From an uncultured Desulfovibrio sp. (GTDB lineage Bacteria > Desulfobacterota > Desulfovibrionia > Desulfovibrionales > Desulfovibrionaceae), in the NCBI GenBank assembly GCA_913060505.1, contig CAJXRQ010000006.1, forward strand, positions 58,750 through 122,749: a stretch of DNA of 64,000 nucleotides, given 5' to 3'. Numbering within the stretch: position 1 is the first letter of the stretch; every line of letters starts with the position of its first letter. A program made the translations under genes and the position numbers. The notes beneath the pieces were generated by a model. The model saw nothing but the letters and a program-made list of their open reading frames with translations, did no database searches and had not been told where the DNA came from. Of the stretch, positions 45,973 to 55,043 are shown in pieces.

Positions 45973-46974
45973 TTGCTATATTTTATTCTCAAGAAATTGG
46001 CACAAGTCATTCCGACCCTGCTGGGACTCTCCGTGCTCATCTTTTTGATGATCCACATGGTTCCCGGCGACCCGGCCGAAATGATGCTGGGAGAACGTGC
46101 CAATGAAAATTCCCTCCGGGAACTGCGCCACCAGCTCGGACTGGACCAGCCCCTGTACGTGCAGTACGGAAAGTTCATGGGCCGCCTCGTTCAGGGAGAC
46201 CTGGGACGCGCCCTGCGAACCAACGAAAAAATCACCAAGGAAATCAAGGAACACTTCCCGGCTACCCTTGAGCTTTCCATGGTCGCAATCATTATCGCCA
46301 TCGTTCTGGGGATGCTGGCAGGCATAATTTCTGCCACAAAACAGTATTCCATCTTCGATTACGGGTCGATGTTATTATCACTCGTAGGAGTCTCAATGCC
46401 GATTTTCTGGCTGGGACTTGTGCTCATGATCATATTCTCGATCAAACTCGCATGGCTGCCGCTATCGGGCCGGCTGAGCTATGACATTGTCCTTGAACCC
46501 ATTACCAACCTTTATCTGGTGGACTCCCTGCTTCAGGGTAATTGGGCCGCTTTCAAGGACGCCCTGTGGCACATCATCATGCCCGCGATCACTCTGAGTA
46601 CGGTTCCCATGGCCATCATCGCCCGCATGACCCGTTCCAGTATGCTGGAAGTCCTGCGGCAGGACTACATTCGCACCGCCAAGGCCAAAGGTCTTGCTCC
46701 GCGCATCATCCATTACAAGCACGCCCTTCGCAACGCGCTCATTCCGGTGGTAACGATCATCGGCCTGCAATTCAGTATTCTGCTGGGAGGTGCGATCCTG
46801 ACCGAAACCATATTTGCATGGCCCGGCATAGGCTCATGGCTTCTGAATGCCGTCTATGCGCGCGACTTCAACGCCGTGCAGGGCGGAACCATGCTCATAG
46901 CTCTGGTCTTCGTCCTCATCAACGTGCTGGTGGACATCACCTACGCATGGATCAACCCAAGGATTAAGGTGTAG
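45973..46974 (+). CDS. Peptide ABC transporter permease (DppB-like)
   Basis: A 333-residue membrane protein with six helices. The start is TTG 45973, giving (M)LYFILKKLAQVIPTLLGLSVLIF, the typical DppB N-terminus. The permease loop that contacts the ATPases is RTAKAKGLAPRIIHYKHALRNALIPV, near residue 235. No good ribosome site is seen. The DppC-like gene follows 2 bases after its stop. Confidence 0.93.
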   Translation: MLYFILKKLAQVIPTLLGLSVLIFLMIHMVPGDPAEMMLGERANENSLRELRHQLGLDQPLYVQYGKFMGRLVQGDLGRALRTNEKITKEIKEHFPATLELSMVAIIIAIVLGMLAGIISATKQYSIFDYGSMLLSLVGVSMPIFWLGLVLMIIFSIKLAWLPLSGRLSYDIVLEPITNLYLVDSLLQGNWAAFKDALWHIIMPAITLSTVPMAIIARMTRSSMLEVLRQDYIRTAKAKGLAPRIIHYKHALRNALIPVVTIIGLQFSILLGGAILTETIFAWPGIGSWLLNAVYARDFNAVQGGTMLIALVFVLINVLVDITYAWINPRIKV

Positions 46975-46976
46975 TC

Positions 46977-47885
46977 ATGTCCTGTACGCAAACAGCAAAC
47001 ACAACCACGGACGCCTCCTGCAAGTCGCGCTCGCCGCTTGCGGAAGCGTTGCTACGGCTCCACAAGAACCGCACGGCACTCGTCGGGTTGATCATCGTTG
47101 CGGTCTTCGCTTTTCTGGCCATCTTCGGTCACTGGATTGCACCGCACGATCCGCTGGAACAATCCCTGTATACCAAACTGAAGCCACCCTTCTGGATGCC
47201 CAAGGCCGCGGACGGCTTCCTGCTCGGAACCGACGACTTCGGCCGCGACCTGCTCTCGCGTATTATCTACGGCGCACGCATATCCATGCTCGTCGGGGTG
47301 GTCTCCGTTTCCATCTCCCTGGTAATCGGAACAATTTCCGGCGCCATCGCCGGTTTTTACAGGGGGTGGGTGGATATCCTGATCATGCGTGTCATGGACA
47401 TCCTGCTGGCCATTCCGAGCATTCTGCTGGCCATCGTCATCGTGGCCTTTCTCGGCCCCAGCCTCCAGAACGCCATGATCGCCATTGGTGTGGTTTCCAT
47501 CCCCCGCTATGCGCGTATCGTTCGCGGATCGGTTCTTGAAGAATACTCCAAGGACTACGTACAGGCGGCACGGGCGTTGGGAGCATCGGATACCCGGCTC
47601 ATTTTCCTGCACATTCTGCCGAACTGTCTTGCCCCGCTCATCGTTCAGACAACATTGGGCTTCGCTTCCGCCATTCTGGAAGCAGCGGCACTCAGCTTTC
47701 TGGGTCTTGGCGCACAGCCGCCCACACCGGAATGGGGCGCCATGCTTGCAGGCGGACGCGCGCTGATTCTGCGCGCATGGTGGGTCGTAACCTTCCCCGG
47801 TATCATGATCCTGCTCGCGGTTCTCGGATTCAACCTGCTCGGCGACGGCCTGCGCGATGCGCTGGACCCGAGACTGAGGGATTAG
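46977..47885 (+). CDS. Peptide ABC transporter permease (DppC-like)
   Basis: A 302-residue permease. It has an N-terminal helix after a Ser/Thr-rich start, then GTDDFGRDLLSRIIYGARISM typical of DppC, and the ATPase contact loop DYVQAARALGASDTRLIFLHILPN. It pairs with the DppB-like protein upstream. Confidence 0.94.
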   Translation: MSCTQTANTTTDASCKSRSPLAEALLRLHKNRTALVGLIIVAVFAFLAIFGHWIAPHDPLEQSLYTKLKPPFWMPKAADGFLLGTDDFGRDLLSRIIYGARISMLVGVVSVSISLVIGTISGAIAGFYRGWVDILIMRVMDILLAIPSILLAIVIVAFLGPSLQNAMIAIGVVSIPRYARIVRGSVLEEYSKDYVQAARALGASDTRLIFLHILPNCLAPLIVQTTLGFASAILEAAALSFLGLGAQPPTPEWGAMLAGGRALILRAWWVVTFPGIMILLAVLGFNLLGDGLRDALDPRLRD

Positions 47886-47897
47886 GGGAAGACAGCA

Positions 47898-48878
47898 ATG
47901 ACACAACAACCACTATTGACCGTGGACGGCCTGTCCACATACTTCTATACGGATCGCGGCGTGGCCAAGGCTGTCTGCGATGTGAGCTACGACATCAATC
48001 CCGGGGAAACGCTTGGGGTCGTGGGCGAATCGGGATGCGGAAAATCCGTCACGTCCCTTTCCGTCATGCGCCTCATCCCCGAACCGCCGGGCAAGATCGT
48101 CAGCGGAAAGATAACCTTTGACGGTCAGGATCTGCTCAGTCTGAACGAACGCCAGATGCGCAAGATCAGGGGTAACAAGATATCCATGATCTTCCAGGAA
48201 CCCATGACCTCTCTGAATCCGGTCTTCCGCGTGGGCGACCAGATTGCCGAGGCCATCATTCTGCACGAAGGCCTGAGCCACAAGGCTGCCCTTGAGCGGG
48301 CCGTGGACCTGCTCAAGCAGGTGGGTATCCCGTCACCGGAATCACGTGTTTACGATTACCCGCACCAAATGAGCGGCGGCATGCGCCAGCGCGTCATGAT
48401 TGCCATGGCTCTGGCCTGCAAGCCCAAGCTCATCATCGCGGACGAGCCGACCACCGCTCTGGACGTGACAATACAGGCCCAGATTCTGGAACTCATGGAC
48501 AAGCTGCGCGAGGAAACAGGGACGGCCATCCAGCTCATCACGCACGATTTGGGCGTCATTGCCGAGACCGCGCAAAAGGTGTTGGTTATGTATGCCGGGC
48601 GCGTTGTGGAACAGGCTGACGTAAAAGACCTGTTCACCAACCCCATGCACCCTTACACACGCGGTCTGATGCGCTCCATTCCGGGGCTTGGCGAGCAGGA
48701 GGAAAGGGAACGTCTGGAGACCATTCCCGGCGTGGTCCCCTCGCTGCTCAACCTGCCCAAGGGATGCCGGTTCCATGACCGTTGCCGCCACGCCATGGAG
48801 CGTTGTGCACTTGAGGAACCAGAACTCAAAATCGCCGACGGCAAGCACCCTGTCCGCTGCTGGCTGTATCAGGAGTAG
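47898..48878 (+). CDS. Peptide ABC transporter ATPase (DppD-like)
   Basis: A 326-residue ATP-binding subunit. Walker A is GESGCGKS, the signature is [15 protein letters not shown] and Walker B is [12 protein letters not shown]. The C-terminal oligopeptide-transporter extension has [15 protein letters not shown], a conserved four-cysteine motif that in DppD/OppD-type proteins binds an iron-sulfur cluster. Start overlaps no neighbour; the DppF-like gene follows 3 bases after the stop. Confidence 0.95.
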   Translation: MTQQPLLTVDGLSTYFYTDRGVAKAVCDVSYDINPGETLGVVGESGCGKSVTSLSVMRLIPEPPGKIVSGKITFDGQDLLSLNERQMRKIRGNKISMIFQEPMTSLNPVFRVGDQIAEAIILHEGLSHKAALERAVDLLKQVGIPSPESRVYDYPHQMSGGMRQRVMIAMALACKPKLIIADEPTTALDVTIQAQILELMDKLREETGTAIQLITHDLGVIAETAQKVLVMYAGRVVEQADVKDLFTNPMHPYTRGLMRSIPGLGEQEERERLETIPGVVPSLLNLPKGCRFHDRCRHAMERCALEEPELKIADGKHPVRCWLYQE

Positions 48879-48881
48879 TTC

Positions 48882-49883
48882 ATGAGCGAATCAAACAAGG
48901 ATATACTCGTCCGGCTCCGAGGTGTGCGAAAGCACTTCGAGGTCAAGGGCGACATGGGCCGCAAAAGCGGCGTGGTCAAAGCCGTGGACGGTGTGGACCT
49001 CGACATATACAAGGGCGAAACGCTCGGTCTGGTGGGAGAATCAGGATGTGGCAAATCCACGCTGGGCCGTTGCATCCTGCGTCTTGAACACCCAGAAGCC
49101 GGAGAAGTCCTCTACAAGGACACCAACGTGCTCACCCTGTCGCGCAAGGCCATGATCCCCATGCGCAGCAAGATGCAAATCATCTTCCAGGATCCCTATT
49201 CGTCCCTGAATCCGCGCCAGACCATCGGCCAGATCATCGGCGAAGGCCTGACCATCCACAACATCGGCCAAAAAAGTGGACGTATGAACACCGTACGTTC
49301 CCTGATGGACAAAGTGGGTCTGCGTCCCGACCAGATCATGCGCTACCCACACGAATTCTCGGGCGGTCAACGCCAGCGTATCGGCGTGGCCCGGGCACTG
49401 GCGCTGAACCCGGAGCTGATCATCTGTGACGAGCCGGTTTCAGCCCTGGACGTTTCCATTCAGGCACAGGTCATCAACCTGCTCATGGACCTGCAGGAAG
49501 AATACAAGCTGACCTACCTGTTTGTGTCGCACGACCTGAGCGTGGTCAAACATATCAGTGACCGTGTGGCGGTCATGTATCTGGGACGCATCGTGGAACT
49601 GGCCGATAAGAACGCGCTCTACGAAAATCCCAGCCATCCCTACACACAGGTGCTCCTCAAGGCCGCCCCTGTTGCGGAGGTAGGTTCCAAGCCCAAACGT
49701 GAGGGACTTTCCGGCGAACTGCCCAGTCCGCTCAATCCGCCTGCTGGCTGCCACTTCCATACCCGTTGTGACAGGGCCACGGACAAATGCCGCAAGCAGA
49801 CTCCTGCCCTGACCGATCTGGGCGGTGGGCACATGGTGCGTTGTTTCCTGCATTCGGACAAGGTTGCCGAAGATCTGGATTAG
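48882..49883 (+). CDS. Peptide ABC transporter ATPase (DppF-like)
   Basis: A 333-residue ATP-binding subunit. Walker A is GESGCGKST, the signature [15 protein letters not shown] and Walker [13 protein letters not shown]. The C-terminal extension [19 protein letters not shown] has three of the four cysteines of the DppD/OppD extension. It ends the importer operon, which closes with a strong terminator. Confidence 0.95.
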   Translation: MSESNKDILVRLRGVRKHFEVKGDMGRKSGVVKAVDGVDLDIYKGETLGLVGESGCGKSTLGRCILRLEHPEAGEVLYKDTNVLTLSRKAMIPMRSKMQIIFQDPYSSLNPRQTIGQIIGEGLTIHNIGQKSGRMNTVRSLMDKVGLRPDQIMRYPHEFSGGQRQRIGVARALALNPELIICDEPVSALDVSIQAQVINLLMDLQEEYKLTYLFVSHDLSVVKHISDRVAVMYLGRIVELADKNALYENPSHPYTQVLLKAAPVAEVGSKPKREGLSGELPSPLNPPAGCHFHTRCDRATDKCRKQTPALTDLGGGHMVRCFLHSDKVAEDLD

Positions 49884-49914
49884 ACAGTTAACGGCCGCAT
49901 ATCAAAATGAGGAA

Positions 49915-49946
49915 GGACCGCGGCAGTTGTTGCGGTCCTTTTTTTA
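49915..49946 (+). terminator. Terminator of the peptide importer operon
   Basis: AGGACCGC pairs with GCGGTCCT around a 10-nt loop, followed by TTTTTT. Confidence 0.85.
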
Positions 49947-50018
49947 GCCTCTTTCGCCTCCGGCGGCCAAAGAACCTTCTGAAAAAAGTTCTTTGAAATC
50001 TCCCAAACTTTTATAACG

Positions 50019-50061
50019 CTGCGGCCCGCCCTGCTTTCGCAGGATGGGCCGCAGTTTTTTT
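50019..50061 (+). terminator. Second terminator-like hairpin within a GC-rich intergenic repeat
   Basis: CTGCGGCCC pairs with GGGCCGCAG, with an inner CCTGC/GCAGG stem, followed by TTTTTTT. The surrounding 49950-50160 has pieces such as GCCTCCGGCGG and CCCGCCGGAGG that look like a degenerate REP-type repeat of sulfate reducers. No gene lies in 49884-50197. Confidence 0.6.
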
Positions 50062-50197
50062 ATAAATATAAATTAATACCCCGCCGCGCATTCGCAGGAT
50101 GCAGCGGCAAACAAGGGATGCAAGGGACGTGTCCCTTGCCCGCCGGAGGCATATCTTGTCGTCCAACACCGCCGACGGCGGCATCATATTCTGTATT

Positions 50198-51250
50198 TCA
50201 CGCCTGACGGGTCCAGTCCAGAATGACCTTGCCGGACTGGCCGGAACGCATGATCTCAAATGCTTCGGCATATTCATCTATGGAGAAATGGTGTGTAATG
50301 GCGGGAGAAATATCCAGCCCACTTTGCAGCATGGAAGTCATTTTATACCATGTTTCAAACATTTCGCGCCCATAAATTCCCTTGACGAACAGCCCCTTGA
50401 ATACCACGGTATTCCAATCAATGGTCGTTCCGGGAGGAAGAATACCCAACAGGGCGACTTTGCCACCGTGGTTCATTTTTTCCAGCATCTGGGTAAAGGC
50501 CGAAGGATTACCGGACAACTCCAGTCCCACGTCAAACCCTTCCACCATGCCGATATCTTCCATGACCGATTCAAGCGATTCCTTCATGACATTCACCGTT
50601 CGGGTGGCCCCCATACGCTTGGCCAATTCCAGCCGGTAGTCGTTCACGTCGGTAATGACCACATGCCGTGCGCCAACATGCCGACAAATTGCCACGGCCA
50701 TCATACCGATGGGACCGGCTCCGGTAATGAGCACATCCTCACCTACAAGGTCAAAGGAAAGAACCGTATGTGCGGCATTGCCTAACGGATCCAACACGGA
50801 AGCCATGTCATCGGAAACATTGTCAGGAATACGAAAGGCGTTCACGGCCGGGATGCACAGATACTCGGCAAAGCAACCGGGCCTGTTCACCCCCACACCA
50901 ACAGTGTTGCGGCACAGGTGGCGTTTTCCCGCCCGGCAGTTGCGGCAATACCCGCAAGTGATATGCCCTTCGCCGGACACACGATCACCGGGCTTTATGC
51001 CTTGCACTTCCCCGCCGATCTCCACGACTTCTCCCACGAATTCGTGCCCCACCACCATGGGGACGGGAATGGTTTGCTGTGCCCACTCGTCCCAATTGAA
51101 TATATGGATGTCCGTGCCGCAAATGGCGGTTTTGGTAATGCGAATGAGCGCGTCATTGTGGCCGCAGGAAGGAAAAGGAACCTGTTCCATCCAGATCCCC
51201 TGTTCGGCTTTGCTTTTTACCAGTGCTTTCATGCTTGGCTGTATTTCCAT
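50198..51250 (-). CDS. tdh: L-threonine 3-dehydrogenase
   Basis: A 350-residue zinc alcohol dehydrogenase-type enzyme. The catalytic zinc site has AICGTDIHI and GHEFVGEV. The structural zinc is in [15 protein letters not shown], and the NAD domain has GAGPIGMMA. The [12 protein letters not shown] stretch is typical of Tdh. It oxidises threonine to 2-amino-3-oxobutyrate, the substrate of Kbl. Upstream GGGAG supports ATG 51250, though a second in-frame ATG lies 6 codons later. Sorbitol-dehydrogenase-like function is less likely given Kbl nearby. Confidence 0.93.
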   Translation of the reverse strand: MEIQPSMKALVKSKAEQGIWMEQVPFPSCGHNDALIRITKTAICGTDIHIFNWDEWAQQTIPVPMVVGHEFVGEVVEIGGEVQGIKPGDRVSGEGHITCGYCRNCRAGKRHLCRNTVGVGVNRPGCFAEYLCIPAVNAFRIPDNVSDDMASVLDPLGNAAHTVLSFDLVGEDVLITGAGPIGMMAVAICRHVGARHVVITDVNDYRLELAKRMGATRTVNVMKESLESVMEDIGMVEGFDVGLELSGNPSAFTQMLEKMNHGGKVALLGILPPGTTIDWNTVVFKGLFVKGIYGREMFETWYKMTSMLQSGLDISPAITHHFSIDEYAEAFEIMRSGQSGKVILDWTRQA

Positions 51251-51535
51251 AAAATCTCCCTGAGGCCAAAATCATTTGCTGTTGTAAACGCCGTATTTTC
51301 TTTGCGTCACTTCTCATAAGGAAGCAAGAATTTAGTGAAAAACATAAACAGACTACGCGGCTTTCGGATTGCGCAAGGCAGAACCAAAGCGTAGCATATC
51401 CGCCACGCTGCAGCCAACGGCAACCACATTGGACTGTTATCGTGCCCGGAAGTACCCGTTCTGCCACCTTTTGAGGCCGATGTAAGCGGTGTAAAACAAT
51501 TTTCTTTGTCCGGCGAAGGGAAAAGGAGACAAGTC

Positions 51536-52207
51536 ATGAGTACTGAAACGATCATCAACCAATCGCTATGGCCTCGAGCCAGCCACTACGAAATGTTCCG
51601 TTCCCTTGCTCAACCGCATTTCAGCACAACGGTCCGCGTCGATGCCACAGACTTGGTCTGCACGCTCAAACCGGCAGGGCACTCCATATTCGCAGCGTGC
51701 CTGTTTTGCATCATGCGCGCTGCAAATCATGTCCCTGAACTGCGCACGCATTTCAGGCCCGGGCCTGAAGGAGATACGGTGGTACGCCATCCGGTCATTC
51801 ATCCGAGCGTGACTGTTCCCATTGAAAACGGCCTTTTCGGTTTCTGCTACTTTGAACACGCAAAGGACTGGGCCGAATTCGCGCCGCGTTGCAGGCAGGC
51901 AACCTCAGATGCAAAACAGCAAACACGGCTCACGGACAAAAGCAAAGGAAATGACTATTGGCTTTTTCTGACCTGTCTGCCGTGGTTGGACTTCACGAGT
52001 CTTACACAGCCAACAAACGGCCCGGAGGATTGTTTTGTGCGCATAGCCTGGGGCAAACTGACAACTGAAAACGGAAGAACCTCCATGCCGGTCAACATAC
52101 AGGTCCACCATGCATTGGCGGACGGCATGCACGTGGCCTGTTTCATGGAGCGGCTTCAATGGCACCTGAGCCATATTGAAGAAACATTCGGGATCAAAAT
52201 TCAATAA
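51536..52207 (+). CDS. Chloramphenicol-acetyltransferase-like acyltransferase
   Basis: A 223-residue protein, close to CAT trimer subunits (about 213-219). The catalytic motif HHALADGMH matches HHxxxDGxH, including the active histidine. The rest (FSTTVRVDATDL, HPSVTVPIENGLFGFCYFEH, WLDFTSLTQPTN) follows the CAT layout. It may be a true CAT or a housekeeping acyltransferase of similar fold; the pattern does not decide. AAAAGGAG precedes ATG 51536. The region 51251-51535 holds no other gene. Confidence 0.85.
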   Translation: MSTETIINQSLWPRASHYEMFRSLAQPHFSTTVRVDATDLVCTLKPAGHSIFAACLFCIMRAANHVPELRTHFRPGPEGDTVVRHPVIHPSVTVPIENGLFGFCYFEHAKDWAEFAPRCRQATSDAKQQTRLTDKSKGNDYWLFLTCLPWLDFTSLTQPTNGPEDCFVRIAWGKLTTENGRTSMPVNIQVHHALADGMHVACFMERLQWHLSHIEETFGIKIQ

Positions 52208-52227
52208 ATATTTTTCACGATACAAAG

Positions 52228-52260
52228 AAAAAGGCCCGGCGCATGCGCCGGGCCTTTTTT
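52228..52260. terminator. Bidirectional terminator between the CAT-like gene and infA
   Basis: AAAGGCCCGGCGC pairs with GCGCCGGGCCTTT, with A-run before and T-run after. Confidence 0.85.
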
Positions 52261-52280
52261 CCTGCGGTCCCGATAAACAA

Positions 52281-52499
52281 TTAACGGGGTCTGAATGTGA
52301 TGCGACCGCGGGTCAGGTCATATGGGGAAAGTTCAACCGTAACGGTATCGCCGGGCATGACCCGAATGCGGAACTTGCGCATCTTGCCGGAAATATGGGC
52401 GAGCACTTCGTGCCCGTTTTCAAGCTGTACACGAAACATGGCGTTGGGCAGGGCTTCTTCTACCGTGCCCTGAACCTGAATGCCTTCTTCCTTGGCCAT
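52281..52499 (-). CDS. infA: Translation initiation factor IF-1
   Basis: A 72-residue S1-like OB-fold protein, the exact family size. It has [54 protein letters not shown] and ends FRPR, all typical of IF-1. AAGGAG lies close to the ATG. It binds the A site of the 30S subunit at initiation. It follows the RRM gene on the same strand, with a terminator between. Confidence 0.97.
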   Translation of the reverse strand: MAKEEGIQVQGTVEEALPNAMFRVQLENGHEVLAHISGKMRKFRIRVMPGDTVTVELSPYDLTRGRITFRPR

Positions 52500-52534
52500 T
52501 TAAACTCCTTGGTTCTTGAACTCTATTCGTAAAA

Positions 52535-52558
52535 AGGCCCTGCCGTGAGGCAGGGCCT
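52535..52558 (-). terminator. Terminator after the second RRM gene
   Basis: AGGCCCTGCC pairs with GGCAGGGCCT around GTGA, followed on the minus strand by TTTTTA. Confidence 0.8.
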
Positions 52559-52579
52559 AAACCATACGAAATTAAACGA

Positions 52580-52846
52580 CTACCAGCGGGGTGCGCGCTC
52601 GGCACGGGGACGAGCTTCGTTCACCTTGAGATTGCGGCCACCGAAATCGGTGCCGTCCAAGGCGTCGATGGCAGCCAAAGCGCCCTCGTCTTCCATTTCC
52701 ACAAAACCGAATCCGCGCGGGCGGCCGGTTTCACGGTCTTCGATCAACTTCACGGACAGAACTTCACCGTAAGAGGCAAAGGCGGAACGTACTTCGTCCT
52801 CAGTAGAACTCCAGGGCAGGTTGCCAACATAAATGCTTTTGGCCAT
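52580..52846 (-). CDS. RRM-type RNA-binding protein, paralogue
   Basis: An 88-residue RRM protein with RNP2 IYVGNL and RNP1 RGFGFVEM. It closely resembles the protein at 17054-17317; the first part (YVGNLPWS.TEDEVR.AF..YGEV) and middle are almost the same, differing mainly at the C-terminus (RPRAERAPRW). Start 52846 follows TTGGAG. The 48-nt leader element lies 115 bases upstream, as in the other copy. The duplicated regulatory leader and protein suggest shared control. Confidence 0.95.
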   Translation of the reverse strand: MAKSIYVGNLPWSSTEDEVRSAFASYGEVLSVKLIEDRETGRPRGFGFVEMEDEGALAAIDALDGTDFGGRNLKVNEARPRAERAPRW

Positions 52847-52960
52847 TGAAAAAAACTCCAAATAAAAAAGTAAACATCCGGCCGGAGCTCATTGGTCACC
52901 CCATGAACAAGAGCACGAGAACGAAAACATCGCCTGCATTGCGACCGGCATCGAGCATGT

Positions 52961-53008
52961 ACCAGCACGGCCCTACAATACGGCCACGTCCCCGTGGACG
53001 CTGCTGGT
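52961..53008 (-). ncRNA. 48-nt structured leader element, copy 2
   Basis: Same length and terminal ACCAGC/GCTGGT pairing as the element at 16892-16939, on the opposite strand and in the same position relative to its RRM gene. Several differences change both sides of inner pairs, which would be expected if the structure is selected. Confidence 0.55.
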
Positions 53009-53100
53009 TTGTGCATGAAGCCCTACCCCACGCCAATGCTGGCGTCAAGGATTCCAGTACCCTTTTTGCACGGAAGTCCTTTTGCGACTGCAAAAAAAAA

Positions 53101-53122
53101 GGCCGGTCCCGAAGGACCGGCC
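53101..53122. terminator. Terminator after the MetS-like gene
   Basis: GGCCGGTCC pairs with GGACCGGCC around CGAA, followed on the minus strand by a run of nine T. Confidence 0.85.
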
Positions 53123-53146
53123 AAAAACCGTTGCAATAGCAATTGA

Positions 53147-53245
53147 TTACTTTTGGGAATTAATGGCCTTGCGAATGCACAGGGATGCACCACCCCAGGT
53201 GATGCCAAGTCCGATGACCATCATGATGACAGCTCCGGTAGTCAT
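53147..53245 (-). CDS. MetS-like small subunit of a NSS-family transporter
   Basis: A 32-residue hydrophobic peptide (MTTGAVIMMVIGLGITWGG, then ASLCIRKAINSQK) with one transmembrane helix. It starts 2 bases after the stop of the NSS transporter, behind GAGGAG. Small subunits of this kind (MetS with MetP) are needed for function of some methionine/alanine NSS transporters. Too short for usual gene finders and easily missed. Confidence 0.85.
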   Translation of the reverse strand: MTTGAVIMMVIGLGITWGGASLCIRKAINSQK

Positions 53246-53247
53246 GA

Positions 53248-54756
53248 CTATCTCCTCCTCAGGAAGTTTCCGTTAACGCCGGTGTGCCCGGCAAAAGCCA
53301 TTTCCTTGCTGGACACGACAAAAGCCAACACAAGGCAGACTCCGAGAATCGCCCAGCCGAAGGACATGATGGCAGCATCCGGATAGTCGCCGTAGTTCTT
53401 GTTCAAGTCAGTGTAGAAGTTCATGACAACCATGTAGGTCATCATGATGGGAGCAACAAAACGCAGGCAGAATTGCCAAATTGCGCCCACGGAAAACTCG
53501 GAAGTCGCATTGGCATGTCCCTGCAACTCATCCAGCTTGCAGAACCAGCTGATCATGATAATTTCCAGCAGACCGCAGCTCAACACTCCGAAGTTGTTAA
53601 TGAAGTGGTCAACGATATCCAGGAGGAGCAGGCCGCCTCCCATGGTAAACGCTATGCTGACGAGAAAGCCGAGACCACAAACCACGCTGGCCGCGCCCTT
53701 TCTGCTCATGGCCAGCTTGTCCACAATGGTGGAAACAACAGCTTCGGTAAGCGAGACATGCGAGGACATACCGGCCACAGTCAGTGCCAGAAAGAACAGA
53801 ACCCCGAAGAACACCGGCATGGGCATCAGGTTGATGGCCGTCGGCAAGGTGATGAAGGCCAGTCCCACACCGGAGCTGACGACTTCACTCACGGCAACGC
53901 CTTTTTGGACAGCCATGTAACCAAGCACACCGAAGATCATGAGACCGCCCAACATGGAAAAACCACAGTTGATGAAGACGGTCATGGTGGCGTTGTTGTT
54001 GATGTCCGATTTTTTGGGCAGATAGCTGGAATACGCCAGCATGATGGAGAATCCGATGGACAGGCTGTAGAAAATCTGACCGTAGGCGTCAGCCCAAACC
54101 TGATGGTTCATGATGGCAGAGAAGTCCGGACGGAACAGCCACTGCAATCCTTCGGCAGCACCGGGAAGCATGAGAGTACGGCCGATAAACGCCAGCACCA
54201 GCAAAAACAGGAGCGGCATGAATACCTTGTTCAAACGCTCGACACCGCCGCGTACGCCGGAGAATACGGCAATGAAGGATACTACCCAGGCCAGGGCGGT
54301 GGCACCTAAAATCGGCCAGTTGAAACCGCCCATATCAAGCGGAGAACCGGTCAGATGCAGATAGTCCTTGAAGAAGAAGTCTGAAGGTGAAGTACCCCAG
54401 GCCTGTGTGAAGGAGAAAATGAAATAGCAGATAGCCCAGCCCACAACGACGACATAGTAGGTGGAAATGACGAAAGCCACCAGCATCTGGAACCAGCCCA
54501 GCCATTCCCAACGGCGGGAGATGGAAGAAAAAATTCTGGGAGCCGAGCCGCGGAATTTGTGGCCGAGACCGAATTCCATAATCATGAACGGAATGCCCAC
54601 GGTCAGCATGGCGATGATATAGGGAATCAGAAATGCGCCGCCACCATTATCATACGCCATGTAGGGAAAGCGCCAGATGTTGCCGAGGCCGATAGCGGAA
54701 CCGACGGCGGCCAAAATAAAGCCTGTGCGTGAACTCCACGTTTCACGTTTTTGCAT
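53248..54756 (-). CDS. Sodium-dependent NSS-family transporter (MetP/SNF-like)
   Basis: A 502-residue integral membrane protein with about eleven to twelve helices. The sodium and substrate region AAVGSAIGLGNIWRFPYMAYDNGGGAF at the N-terminus is that of neurotransmitter:sodium symporters. With the MetS-like partner downstream it is most likely an amino-acid importer, perhaps for methionine, alanine or another hydrophobic amino acid. ATG 54756 gives MQKRETWSSR, the usual NSS start. 54757-55043 holds no gene. Confidence 0.93.
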   Translation of the reverse strand: MQKRETWSSRTGFILAAVGSAIGLGNIWRFPYMAYDNGGGAFLIPYIIAMLTVGIPFMIMEFGLGHKFRGSAPRIFSSISRRWEWLGWFQMLVAFVISTYYVVVVGWAICYFIFSFTQAWGTSPSDFFFKDYLHLTGSPLDMGGFNWPILGATALAWVVSFIAVFSGVRGGVERLNKVFMPLLFLLVLAFIGRTLMLPGAAEGLQWLFRPDFSAIMNHQVWADAYGQIFYSLSIGFSIMLAYSSYLPKKSDINNNATMTVFINCGFSMLGGLMIFGVLGYMAVQKGVAVSEVVSSGVGLAFITLPTAINLMPMPVFFGVLFFLALTVAGMSSHVSLTEAVVSTIVDKLAMSRKGAASVVCGLGFLVSIAFTMGGGLLLLDIVDHFINNFGVLSCGLLEIIMISWFCKLDELQGHANATSEFSVGAIWQFCLRFVAPIMMTYMVVMNFYTDLNKNYGDYPDAAIMSFGWAILGVCLVLAFVVSSKEMAFAGHTGVNGNFLRRR

Positions 54757-54983
54757 GAGTTTTCCTCTCTTTGCGAACAAAAACCTTGTTCGCCCCTTAT
54801 AAATCCAAAAAAAACGACAACGGTTTACTCAAAACGGAATCTCGACTCACATAATGACCTTTTGAATGATTGTCTACGTCAAAAAACACCTCTTTCTTCC
54901 GTAAAAAAGCAAAAATTCTTTTGCTTATTAGGCAAAAAAAGCCAAACGGCGCATTTTTCCAGCCACTTTTCCCTAAAAAAACG

Positions 54984-55012
54984 AATCCCGCATTTCTTAA
55001 AAAATGCGGGAT
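54984..55012 (-). terminator. Terminator after the glycosyltransferase gene
   Basis: ATCCCGCATTT pairs with AAATGCGGGAT, followed on the minus strand by TTTTTTT after CG. Confidence 0.75.
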
Positions 55013-55043
55013 CAGAGACAAAACATATGGGAAAATGATAGAC

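Noticed and set aside
51536..52207. Antibiotic-resistance gene cassette
   Set aside because: The CAT-like gene has native context (infA, terminators) and no mobile elements near it, so resistance cannot be claimed.
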